From Olsenella urininfantis (GTDB lineage: Bacteria; Actinomycetota; Coriobacteriia; Coriobacteriales; Atopobiaceae): a stretch of DNA of 28,721 nt. The stretch spans positions 1,710,191-1,738,911 of the forward strand of contig NZ_LT732540.1 in NCBI RefSeq assembly GCF_900155635.1, in the 5' to 3' direction. The notes under the pieces are model-generated. The model did not search any database. It was not told the DNA's origin and saw nothing but the letters and a program-made list of their open reading frames with translations. Position numbers and translations under genes: made by a program. Below are positions 1 through 7,091 of this stretch, in pieces; the first letter of the stretch is position 1, and each line of letters starts with the position of its first letter.

Positions 1-135
1 CTTCTTGTGTGGGGCATGTAAGACGGCCGTCCCCGTGCCTCAGATGAAAGAAAGCAGCTCCAGGGTGGTATCCTCTGAGAGTTGAATGATATTTCGCGTG
101 GGTGAATCCGCGTGAACGGCGCAAGGAGAAGGACC
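1..135. other. Stretch before prfA, no assignable gene
   Basis: No gene can be supported here. One frame stays open from base 2 to a TGA near base 86 and could be the last ~27 codons of an upstream gene, but the peptide is too short and unlike anything I recognise. A GTG at 112 is in frame with prfA but has a poorer context than the ATG at 136. Confidence 0.4.
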
Positions 136-1203
136 ATGCGAGACAAGCTTGAGAAGCTCATCGCTGCCTACGAGGAGCTAGAGGCAAGGATGGTTGACCC
201 CGCGGTGGTGGGGGACCCAAAGGAGTACGCGCGCATCGCCAAGGAGCACGCAAGCCAGGCGCCCCTCGTGGCCAAGGCCCGCGAGTACGTCCAGGCGCTC
301 GATGACATAGAGGTCGCCAAGGAGATGCAGCACGAGACCTCCGACGCCGACGAGAAGGCCATGCTCCAGGAGGACATCTCCTCCAACGAGGCCAAGCTCC
401 CCGGCCTTGAGGACGAGATCAAGATCATGCTCATCCCGGGCGACCCCAACGACGAGAAGGACACCATCGTCGAGATTCGCGCCGGCGTTGGCGGAGACGA
501 GGCCGGCATCTTCGCCGGAGACCTCTTCAACATGTACGAGCGCTTCGCCTCCTCCCGCAAGTGGAAGATCGAGGTCCTCTCGTCGAGCCCCTCCGAGGCG
601 GGCGGCTTCAAGACCATAGAGTTCAAGGTCCTGGGCGACAAGGTCTATTCCGTCATGAAGTACGAGAGCGGCGTCCATCGCGTGCAGCGCGTCCCCAAGA
701 CCGAGAGCCAGGGCCGCATCCAGACCTCGACGGCAACCGTCGCGGTGCTGCCCGAGGCGGACGAGATCGACATCCAGATTGCCCAGGAGGACCTGCGCAT
801 AGACACCTACTGCGCCTCGGGCCCCGGTGGGCAGTGCGTCAATACCACCTATTCCGCGGTGCGCATTACGCACCTGCCCACGAACACGGTGGTGCAGTCA
901 CAGGACCAGCGCTCGCAGATCCAGAACCGGGAGGTGTGCATGCAGATGCTGCGTGCCCGCCTGTACGAGGTGGAGCTCGAGAGGCAGCAGGCCGAGCAGG
1001 GGGCCTCGCGCCTCGCCCAGATCGGTCACGGCAACCGCTCCGAGAAGATCCGCACCTACAACCAGCCGCAGGATCGCGTGACCGATCATCGCATCGGCTT
1101 CAACGGCACCTACAACGGCGTTCTTCTGGGAGACACCCTTCCTTCGGTCATCGAGGCGCTTGCCGCCGCAGAGCGCGCAGAGAAGCTCGCCCAGGCAGTG
1201 TAA
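136..1203 (+). CDS. prfA: Peptide chain release factor 1 (RF1)
   Basis: Class I release factor that recognises UAA and UAG in the ribosomal A site and triggers hydrolysis of peptidyl-tRNA. The 355-residue product has the usual family length. The peptidyl-transferase motif GGQ is at about residues 231-233, and the codon-reading P-x-T tripeptide appears as PKT at about 187-189 inside RVPKTESQGRI, which marks RF1 rather than RF2. The residue after GGQ is Cys rather than the more common His. I chose ATG 136 because AAGGAGAAGG lies just upstream; an in-frame GTG at 112 would add eight residues. The next gene, ten bases downstream, encodes the methyltransferase that modifies the GGQ glutamine, a common arrangement that supports co-transcription. 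Confidence 0.95.
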   Translation: MRDKLEKLIAAYEELEARMVDPAVVGDPKEYARIAKEHASQAPLVAKAREYVQALDDIEVAKEMQHETSDADEKAMLQEDISSNEAKLPGLEDEIKIMLIPGDPNDEKDTIVEIRAGVGGDEAGIFAGDLFNMYERFASSRKWKIEVLSSSPSEAGGFKTIEFKVLGDKVYSVMKYESGVHRVQRVPKTESQGRIQTSTATVAVLPEADEIDIQIAQEDLRIDTYCASGPGGQCVNTTYSAVRITHLPTNTVVQSQDQRSQIQNREVCMQMLRARLYEVELERQQAEQGASRLAQIGHGNRSEKIRTYNQPQDRVTDHRIGFNGTYNGVLLGDTLPSVIEALAAAERAEKLAQAV

Positions 1204-1213
1204 GGGGGAAGAG

Positions 1214-2800
1214 GTGCCTTCTGCCCAGGATAAGACTTGGACCGTGGGGGAGGTCCTCAGCTGGACCAGCGGGTACCTTAGGCGCAAGGGCGACGAGCAC
1301 CCCCGCCTCTCGGCGGAGTGGCTCGTCGCTGATGTGCTGGGACTCTCTCGCGTTGAGGTCTACACTGGCTTCGACAGGCCGCTGAGCGCGGACGAGCGGT
1401 CGCGCATGCACGATGCGGTGCTCAGGCGCGCGGGTGGCGAGCCCCTCCAGTACGTCACCGGAGAGATGGCGTTTCGCCACATCGTCCTTCGCTGCGAGAG
1501 GGACGTCCTGATTCCGCGCCCAGAGACCGAGGTGCTGGTTGACGTGGCCCTGGAGGGCGTCGATCGTGCCCAGGCGGCCGGGCATGCCGGCCTGGTGCTC
1601 GAGGTGGGATGCGGCACGGGCTGCATCTCCTGCTCCATCGCCTCCGAGAGGCCCGGCACCCAGGTGGTGGCAACGGACGTCTCGCCTGCGGCCGTCTCTC
1701 TTGCGACGCGGAATCGGGACGCGCTCAACCTTGCCTTCGAGCTGGAGATCGTTGAGTGCGACCTCGCCTCTGGCGTGGACGATCGGCTCATGGGCTGCTT
1801 CGACGTGCTTGTCTCCAATCCTCCCTACATCCCCTCGGAGGTCGTGCCCGTCCTTCCCAGCGAGGTCACCTCCTGGGAGCCGGCGCTTGCGCTGGACGGG
1901 GGGGTCGACGGCCTGGACGTCTTCCGCCGCCTGCTGGAGCTGGCCCCTCGTGCCCTGCGTCCCGGGGGCCTGCTCTGCTGCGAGCTTTTTGAGACCAACG
2001 TGAGCGTGGCCGCCGAGCTCTGCCGCGCGCAGGGCGGCTGGAGCCTGGTGGAGGTGCGCCAGGACCTGACCCGCAGGCCGCGCGTCCTCGTGGCGGTGCG
2101 CGAGGGCTCCCTGGAGGAGGGAGGCATCATGGCAAGGCCCAGCAAGCTGATGGCGGTTGACCAGGACAGCCCCGGCCGCCAGCTGGTCAAGACCTGCGCC
2201 AGGCTGCTTCTGGACGGTGGCGTGCTGGTCATGCCCACGGACTCCGTCTATGGAATAGGCTGTGCCGCCATGCCGCGCAACCCCGGCCACGAGCGCATCT
2301 TCCAGATCAAGAGACGCGAGCGGAGCCAGACGCTCCCATGGCTCGTGGCGGACCCCATCGCCCTGGACGTCTTCGGCGAGGACGTTCCCGTCTGGGCCCA
2401 TGAGCTTGCGAGACGCTTCTGGCCGGGTGCCCTTACCCTCGTCGTGCGAGCAAGCAGGCTGGTGGGGGAGGAGTACGTGCTTGAGGGGAAGGACGGAGGG
2501 CTAGGCACCATCGCCCTGCGCTGCCCCGATTCCAACCTCGTGCGAGAGATCGTCCGCGAGCTGGGCATCCCGCTTGCCACCACGAGCGCCAACACGCATG
2601 GGGCCCCCTCTGCCACCAGCGGGTCTGCGGTGGAGGAGCGCCTCGTCGAGATGGCCGACCTCATCCTCGACGGTGGCCCCGCCCCCATAGCCATCGCCTC
2701 GACCATAGTGGATTGCACGGGAGAGGCTCCGCGCGTCCTGCGCGAGGGAGCCATACCGGCCTCCGAGGTCCTGCAGCTGGCACGTCACGCCCAGTCGTAG
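1214..2800 (+). CDS. prmC: PrmC (release factor glutamine methyltransferase) fused to TsaC/Sua5-type threonylcarbamoyl-AMP synthase
   Basis: A single 528-residue frame with two enzyme domains. Residues 1 to about 300 are PrmC/HemK, which N5-methylates the GGQ glutamine of release factors using S-adenosylmethionine: PRPETEVLVD at 101-110, the SAM loop VGCGTG at about 131-136 and the NPPY signature at 202-205. Residues from about 306 form a YrdC/Sua5 domain, which makes threonylcarbamoyl-AMP from threonine, bicarbonate and ATP for tRNA t6A37: PTDSVYGIG near its start, an IKRRERSQTLPWLV nucleotide-binding block and TTSANTHG. The start is GTG 1214, preceded by a GGGGG Shine-Dalgarno; an upstream in-frame ATG at 1160 lies inside prfA. 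These are usually separate adjacent genes. Met306 has its own strong ribosome site, so a free second protein may also be made. Confidence 0.88.
   Translation: MPSAQDKTWTVGEVLSWTSGYLRRKGDEHPRLSAEWLVADVLGLSRVEVYTGFDRPLSADERSRMHDAVLRRAGGEPLQYVTGEMAFRHIVLRCERDVLIPRPETEVLVDVALEGVDRAQAAGHAGLVLEVGCGTGCISCSIASERPGTQVVATDVSPAAVSLATRNRDALNLAFELEIVECDLASGVDDRLMGCFDVLVSNPPYIPSEVVPVLPSEVTSWEPALALDGGVDGLDVFRRLLELAPRALRPGGLLCCELFETNVSVAAELCRAQGGWSLVEVRQDLTRRPRVLVAVREGSLEEGGIMARPSKLMAVDQDSPGRQLVKTCARLLLDGGVLVMPTDSVYGIGCAAMPRNPGHERIFQIKRRERSQTLPWLVADPIALDVFGEDVPVWAHELARRFWPGALTLVVRASRLVGEEYVLEGKDGGLGTIALRCPDSNLVREIVRELGIPLATTSANTHGAPSATSGSAVEERLVEMADLILDGGPAPIAIASTIVDCTGEAPRVLREGAIPASEVLQLARHAQS
2113..2131 (+). 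promoter_or_regulatory. Internal ribosome-binding site and ATG at the PrmC/TsaC junction
   Basis: GGAGGAGGGAGG lies about five bases before an in-frame ATG at 2129. The start sits exactly where the TsaC/Sua5-like sequence begins (MARPSKLMAVDQD). Translation from here would give a 223-residue stand-alone enzyme, a normal length for the family. The Gly-Glu-rich residues it encodes could instead be an ordinary linker. Confidence 0.6.
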
Positions 2801-2832
2801 GGGGAAGGCCCTTCGGATTTGCGAGCGACGAC

Positions 2833-2868
2833 CCCTGGTCCCCTCGGGATCCCTGGTCCCCTCGGCAT
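2833..2868. repeat. 18-bp tandem repeat, two copies
   Basis: CCCTGGTCCCCTCGGGAT at 2833-2850 is followed directly by CCCTGGTCCCCTCGGCAT at 2851-2868, with one mismatch. It is intergenic, downstream of prmC-tsaC. Function unknown. Confidence 0.85.
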
Positions 2869-2953
2869 CGATTCTCCAACGCTTCGGTATGGCAAAAGCG
2901 CATAGCACGTGTTCAACTGTCGCATAGGGAGCGCGGAATCGCCCGAAAAAAGA

Positions 2954-2982
2954 TAGCCTAAGGTAACTTTTTTTCTGATAAT
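2954..2982 (+). promoter_or_regulatory. Possible promoter for permease copy 1
   Basis: GATAAT at 2977-2982 matches five of six bases of a -10 box. TAGCCT at 2954-2959, 17 bases upstream, is a weak -35. It would give a leader of about 125 nt containing the TCCGC inverted repeats. Assigned by eye only. Confidence 0.3.
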
Positions 2983-2995
2983 TGGAGGTCAGATT

Positions 2996-3063
2996 TCCGC
3001 TCGCGGAGAATAGACGTCCGCGCGCGGAGGCTTTCACGCCTTGGCCGTGAGCGGACGCTCCGC
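2996..3063. promoter_or_regulatory. Array of TCCGC/GCGGA inverted repeats, candidate operators
   Basis: TCCGCTCGCGGA (2996-3007) and the perfect palindrome TCCGCGCGCGGA (3017-3028) start exactly 21 bp apart. GCGGACGCTCCGC (3051-3063) carries the same half-sites in the opposite arrangement, with its TCCGC starting 42 bp after the second. The spacing puts sites on one face of the helix, as expected for a DNA-binding protein. The binder is unknown; the LysR protein encoded downstream is one candidate. Confidence 0.4.
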
Positions 3064-3113
3064 CGCTGAGGCTATGCTGCATTGGTCAATATCCTCTGCG
3101 GAAGGGAGAATCA

Positions 3114-4556
3114 ATGTCAGACAAAGACACGGCCGCTGACGCCGGCGGGATGAAGAAGGAGCTGACGCTCTTCAACTTCTTCACCATCGGCTTCGGCGCC
3201 ATCATCGGCACCGGGTGGGTGCTCCTCGTGGGCAACTGGATGGTGATGGGCGGGGGTCCCTTCCCCGCCATGATCGCCTTCGCCCTCGGCGCGGTGTTCC
3301 TGGTCCCCATCGGCATGGTGTTCGGCGAGCTCACCGCGGCCATCCCCATCTCGGGCGGCATCATCGAGTACGTCGACCGCACCTACGGCCGCCAGCTCGG
3401 CTTCCTGACCGGCTGGATGCTCCTGCTGGGCAACGCGCCCCTCTGCCCCTGGGAGGCCATCGCGATCTCGACCCTGCTCACCGACCGCTTCGCCAAGTTC
3501 CCCGTCCTGAACTGGCTCACCTCGGTCAAGCTCTACACCATCCTCGGCGCGGACGTCTACCTGTGGCCCACGGCCATCGCCCTGTGCGCCGCCGTGCTGG
3601 TCATCTTCCTGAACTTCAAGGGCGCCGGCGCAGCCGCGAAGCTCTCCAGCTTCCTCACCAAGGCCCTCCTCACGGGCATGGTGCTCGCCATGGTCATCTC
3701 CTTCATGACCGGCTCGCCCAGCAACGCCCTGCCCGTCTTCTCCCAGGTGTTCGACACCGCCGCGGGCGACACCAAGGCGACCAGCCTCGTGGGCGGCATC
3801 ATGGCGGTCCTCGTCATGACCCCGTTCTTCTACGCCGGCTTCGACACCATCCCCCAGCAGGCCGAGGAGGCCTCCGAGGACCTCGACTGGAAGAAGTTCG
3901 GCATCATCCCGGCGCTCGCGCTCCTCGCGTCCGGCGGCTTCTACCTGGTCTGCATCTACGCCTTCGGCTCCATCATCGACTGGCACGAGTTCGTCGTACC
4001 CGCCGTCCCCGCCCTGGCGGTCCTCGAGCGCATCAACCTGTTCTTCTACATCGCGATGCTCGTCATCGCCACGCTCGGCCCCCTCGGCCCCATGAACGCG
4101 TTCTTCGGCGCCTCGACCCGCCTGATGCTGGCCCTCGGCCGCAAGAGGATGCTCCCCGAGGTCTTCGCCGAGATCGACCCCGTCTCCGGCGCCCCCAAGA
4201 CCGCCAACGTCGTCCTCGGCGCCCTGACGCTCGTCGGCCCCTTCCTGGGCCGCAACATGCTGGTCCCCCTGACCAACGTCGCCTCCCTCGGCTTCATCTT
4301 CGCCTGCACCATGGCCGCCCTGGCCTGCCTCAGGCTCCGCAAGACCGAGCCCGACCTGCCCAGGCCCTACGAGGTCAACGGCGGCGTGGCCGGCATCGGC
4401 GCCGCCATCCTCGCCGGCCTGATCATCATCGGCCTCATGGTCCTGCCCTTCAGCCCCGCCTCCCTCAACATGATCGAGTGGACCATCACCCTGGCCTGGA
4501 TCGCCATCGGCTTCGCGATCTTCTTCGCCTGCGGCGGCGCGAGGGCCAAGGCGTAG
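3114..4556 (+). CDS. APC-superfamily amino-acid permease, copy 1
   Basis: A 480-residue inner-membrane transporter with about 12 hydrophobic segments, the usual size for amino acid/polyamine/organocation carriers. TM1 has the substrate-site signature GFGAIIGTGW near residues 22-31, after a short charged N-terminus. By family it would import, exchange or export amino acids or related compounds; the substrate cannot be read from sequence. It lies 36 bp before a LysR regulator and then a CobW-type GTPase on the same strand, suggesting an operon. The same protein is encoded again at 13990 beside an amidohydrolase gene, and a paralogue about 70% identical by eye is at 12205-13680. Codon choice is strongly skewed to C-ending codons, more so than in lysR or cobW. 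The start is ATG 3114 with GGAAGGGAG upstream. Confidence 0.9.
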   Translation: MSDKDTAADAGGMKKELTLFNFFTIGFGAIIGTGWVLLVGNWMVMGGGPFPAMIAFALGAVFLVPIGMVFGELTAAIPISGGIIEYVDRTYGRQLGFLTGWMLLLGNAPLCPWEAIAISTLLTDRFAKFPVLNWLTSVKLYTILGADVYLWPTAIALCAAVLVIFLNFKGAGAAAKLSSFLTKALLTGMVLAMVISFMTGSPSNALPVFSQVFDTAAGDTKATSLVGGIMAVLVMTPFFYAGFDTIPQQAEEASEDLDWKKFGIIPALALLASGGFYLVCIYAFGSIIDWHEFVVPAVPALAVLERINLFFYIAMLVIATLGPLGPMNAFFGASTRLMLALGRKRMLPEVFAEIDPVSGAPKTANVVLGALTLVGPFLGRNMLVPLTNVASLGFIFACTMAALACLRLRKTEPDLPRPYEVNGGVAGIGAAILAGLIIIGLMVLPFSPASLNMIEWTITLAWIAIGFAIFFACGGARAKA

Positions 4557-4567
4557 GGGCGCGGCGT
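3114..4567 (+). repeat. 1454-bp perfect direct repeat, copy A
   Basis: Identical to 13990-15443. Identity begins at the A of the permease ATG and continues 11 bp past the stop codon. The bases flanking both ends differ between copies. Translations in other reading frames also match, showing identity at the nucleotide level and not only in protein. Confidence 0.95.
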
Positions 4568-4592
4568 CAGACGTGACACGGAAGGTTGTCTC

Positions 4593-5558
4593 ATGGCACC
4601 TAACATTCGAAAGCTGCAGGCCCTGATCGCGACGGTTGACATGGGTAACTTCACGAATGCGGCGGGCATGCTGGGCTGCAGCCAGTCGTCCGTGAGCCGC
4701 ATGGTGCAGGGGCTCGAGGAGAAGTGGGGCGTGAAGCTGCTCGAGCGCAGGGGTGGAAAGGTCACCCTGACGGCGGAGGGACAAGACCTCCTTCCCGACA
4801 TCCGCGACCTCTGTGACAGCTACGCGCATCTGGGTGGCCATGTGGACAGCCTGAAGGGAGTCGAGTCCGGGGTCCTGAGCATCGCCGCTCCGGCGAGCAT
4901 AGTGACGCATCGCCTTCCGAGGGCCCTGTCCCTCTTCGCCGCCGGACACGAGGGCGTCGAGATCCGCATCGTCGTGTGCACCTACGAGGATGCGGAGCGC
5001 CTCGTCGAATGCGGGGGCGTGGACGTGGCCTTCATTCCCGGCCAGCCCAGCTCGGAGCGGTTCGTGTCCAGGCTGTTCGAGCGGGACGAGATGCTTGTGG
5101 TTGGCCCGCGAGGGCACTTCTCCTCCGTCGGGGAGAGGGTCATGCTCCAGGGGATAGTCAACGAGCGCTTCGTCGTGGACACCGAGACGGCCCCCCTTCT
5201 TCAGAAGAAGCTCACCAACACCGTCATCCGATGCATCTCCTCCGATGTCACGTGCATACTCGCCCTTGTCGAGGCGGGCTTCGGCATATCGCTGCTGCCA
5301 AGCCTCGCCCTGACCGACCAGCGCTTCGACATAGACGTCAGAAGGCTGGACCCCCCGGCCTTCCGATCAATGTACATGGTCTATCCGCGCAACAGGACGC
5401 TCTCCCATGCGGCCAGGGTCTTCGTGGACTGCGCCATGGGGATGAAGGAGGGCGGCACCCCGCCTGACGCAGGGGCGTCGCGCGGAAAGAGGGGGAAACC
5501 ACATGCGTCCGGTGGCGCATGTGGCAGGGAACGGACATCATCGGCAGACAAGGAGTAG
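4593..5558 (+). CDS. LysR-family transcriptional regulator
   Basis: A 321-residue LysR-type regulator. The N-terminal winged helix-turn-helix spans about residues 6-65, with the recognition region around GNFTNAAGMLGCSQSSVSRM, followed by the linker and a periplasmic-binding-protein-like effector domain from about residue 90. The last ~35 residues are Gly/Ser/Lys-rich and probably disordered. Such proteins usually activate nearby genes on binding a small ligand. It is 36 bp downstream of permease copy 1 and ends two bases before the CobW gene, so the three are probably one transcript. Here the regulator lies inside and parallel to its likely target operon rather than divergent from it, the more usual LysR layout. 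Start ATG 4593 has GGAAGG upstream. Confidence 0.88.
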   Translation: MAPNIRKLQALIATVDMGNFTNAAGMLGCSQSSVSRMVQGLEEKWGVKLLERRGGKVTLTAEGQDLLPDIRDLCDSYAHLGGHVDSLKGVESGVLSIAAPASIVTHRLPRALSLFAAGHEGVEIRIVVCTYEDAERLVECGGVDVAFIPGQPSSERFVSRLFERDEMLVVGPRGHFSSVGERVMLQGIVNERFVVDTETAPLLQKKLTNTVIRCISSDVTCILALVEAGFGISLLPSLALTDQRFDIDVRRLDPPAFRSMYMVYPRNRTLSHAARVFVDCAMGMKEGGTPPDAGASRGKRGKPHASGGACGRERTSSADKE

Positions 5559-5560
5559 CC

Positions 5561-6697
5561 ATGGCTGAAGAAAGCCAGGTAAAGATCGTCTTGCTCACCG
5601 GATACCTTGGTGCGGGCAAGACCACGATCGTCAACCACATCCTCACCAACACGAATGGCGTGCGCGCGGCGGTCATCGTGAACGACATTGGCGAGATAAA
5701 CGTGGACGCAAGCCTCATCAAGGATGGAGGGCTCGCAGATGGCGACGAGGTGATACCACTCACGAACGGCTGTCTGTGCTGCACCCTCTCGAACGACCTC
5801 AACCTGCAGCTGGGAGACCTGGCTGACTCGGGGGACTTCGACTACATCATCATCGAGGCGTCGGGCATCTGCGAGCCCATCCCCATCACCTACACCATCT
5901 CGGCCTTCTGCAACCAGAGCCAACATGCCTCGCAGCATGCGCATCTCGAGCTGGACAACATCGTCGCGGTGGTCGACTGCGCCCGCATGTGGGACGAGTT
6001 CTCTGGTGGCAAGGACCTCCTTGCGTCCGACATCGACGAGGACGACATCGAGAACCTCCTCATACAGCAGATAGAATTCTGTTCCACGCTCATCCTCAAC
6101 AAGTGCGACCTGGTGACTCCCGACCAGCTGAGAGAGCTCAAGGCCATCGTCAGGGGACTTCAGAGGGACGCGGTCATCGTGGAGGCCGTCCACGGAGAGG
6201 TTCCCATGGACGAGCTCGTGAACACCGGCCGCTTCGACTTCGACAAGGCGTATCGGTCTGCCGTGTGGGCCGATGCGATGGAGCATCCCGAGGAGCACGA
6301 GGACCCAGAGGTTCTGGAGTACGAGATCTCGACCTTCGTGTACGAGCGCCGGGCGCCCTTCGATGCCGACGCCTTCGGGGACTTCGTCCGCTCGTGGCCC
6401 GAAAGCATCATTCGGGTCAAGGGGAAGGTGTGGCTGAACAGCGACCCGGACATGGGCTATGTGTTCGAGCAGGCGGGAAAGCAGGTGCAGGTTTACGAGA
6501 ACGGCCTCTTTGCCCATGCCCTGCCCGAGGAAACCTACCAGGGGATGCTTGAGGACATGCCCGAGCTGCGGGCCATCTGGGACCGCGTGTATGGGGACCG
6601 CATGACCCAGCTCTGCTTCATCGGGCGCCATATGGACCGCGACCAAGTCGTTGAGAGGCTCGACGCGTGCCTCACCGACTGGCCGGGCCGGCAATAG
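5561..6697 (+). CDS. CobW/COG0523-family G3E GTPase (putative metallochaperone)
   Basis: A 378-residue P-loop GTPase of the G3E family. Visible motifs are Walker A GYLGAGKTT at about 14-22, the metal-binding CLCC at 71-74, the EASGICEP block at 99-106 and the guanine-specificity NKCD at 180-183. A His cluster (SQHASQHAHLE, about 120-130) could add metal ligands. The C-terminal half resembles the CobW_C domain. COG0523 proteins insert or allocate metals, often zinc, to client enzymes. The gene starts two bases after the lysR stop, with AAGGAG inside the end of lysR, so translation is probably coupled. The next gene downstream, after a terminator, is a predicted binuclear-metal amidohydrolase, a plausible client. 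The exact metal is not determined. Confidence 0.88.
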   Translation: MAEESQVKIVLLTGYLGAGKTTIVNHILTNTNGVRAAVIVNDIGEINVDASLIKDGGLADGDEVIPLTNGCLCCTLSNDLNLQLGDLADSGDFDYIIIEASGICEPIPITYTISAFCNQSQHASQHAHLELDNIVAVVDCARMWDEFSGGKDLLASDIDEDDIENLLIQQIEFCSTLILNKCDLVTPDQLRELKAIVRGLQRDAVIVEAVHGEVPMDELVNTGRFDFDKAYRSAVWADAMEHPEEHEDPEVLEYEISTFVYERRAPFDADAFGDFVRSWPESIIRVKGKVWLNSDPDMGYVFEQAGKQVQVYENGLFAHALPEETYQGMLEDMPELRAIWDRVYGDRMTQLCFIGRHMDRDQVVERLDACLTDWPGRQ

Positions 6698-6728
6698 CCG
6701 CTCGACGCCATTTCGTGGCGCGTCCTTG

Positions 6729-6759
6729 GACCCCTCCCGAGAGGCTTTCGGGAGGGGTC
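6729..6759 (+). terminator. Intrinsic terminator after the CobW gene
   Basis: Perfect 12-bp stem GACCCCTCCCGA / TCGGGAGGGGTC with a 7-base loop, followed by the pyrimidine-rich TTCTCTT. It closes the permease-lysR-cobW transcript. Confidence 0.8.
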
Positions 6760-7091
6760 TTCTCTTGCCGGTCGCGGCCTTTCGCAAGATGCGAAAAGGG
6801 AATGGCGCCCACGCACAACACACATGCCTCGCAGCACCCTCGCAGTCCATCTGCGGGCTAAAGATGTCCGCTCGCGGCGGCCCCTTGCCATTTCTCTCCG
6901 TATGTGCATCTGGGCAGGAAAAAATTAGCCGAGGCAAACAAATTGCTGCCGGGAGGGAGCTCTCGGCTGGCATCCGTCGAGGCGGGAGGGAGGACGAAGA
7001 GGCTGCCCTGGAGGCTTGCAACCAAGGGCCTGCACATCCGTTGGCATGGCCCGCGGGTCGGAAATGGCACAGATCAGTTGGAGGTTTCACT
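6760..7091 (+). other. Long 5' region of amidohydrolase 1 with several hairpins
   Basis: 332 bp without a convincing gene. Structures visible: TTTCGCA-aga-TGCGAAA (6780-6796), CGCAG-tccat-CTGCG (6841-6855) and GCCGGGAG-ggag-CTCTCGGC with one G-U pair (6948-6967). AGATGTCCGCTCGCGGCG at 6862-6879 matches 16 of 18 bases with 2991-3008 upstream of permease copy 1. The stretch 6905-6945 is A-rich. GGAGG before ATG 7092 is the ribosome site. No known riboswitch consensus was recognised. Confidence 0.5.

Larger units (their letters stand above)
2801..3113. other. 313-bp intergenic region upstream of permease copy 1
   Basis: No coding sequence is convincing. It holds an 18-bp tandem repeat (2833-2868), an A/T-rich stretch with a possible promoter (2940-2985) and a series of TCCGC/GCGGA inverted repeats (2996-3063) just before the permease ribosome site GGAAGGGAG. 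Confidence 0.7.

Noticed and set aside
112..135. GTG 112 as the prfA start
   Set aside because: The ATG at 136 has a clear ribosome site and gives the standard RF1 N-terminus MRDKLEKL.
2833..2868. Start of a CRISPR array
   Set aside because: Only two 18-bp copies lying directly head to tail, with no spacers and no cas genes.
3117..5117. A 666-codon minus-strand open frame across permease copy 1 and lysR
   Set aside because: A compositional mirror of the real genes, rich in Gly, Glu, Asp, His and Ala, with no domain. A matching part recurs opposite permease copy 2 only because the DNA is duplicated.
5561..6697. Cobalamin biosynthesis role for the CobW-type GTPase
   Set aside because: No cobalamin genes are in the window; the family is broad and most members handle other metals, so I keep the general COG0523 call.
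6981..7010. Guanidine-type riboswitch core suggested by GGAGGACGA
   Set aside because: Only a short purine-rich match; the rest of the aptamer architecture was not found.
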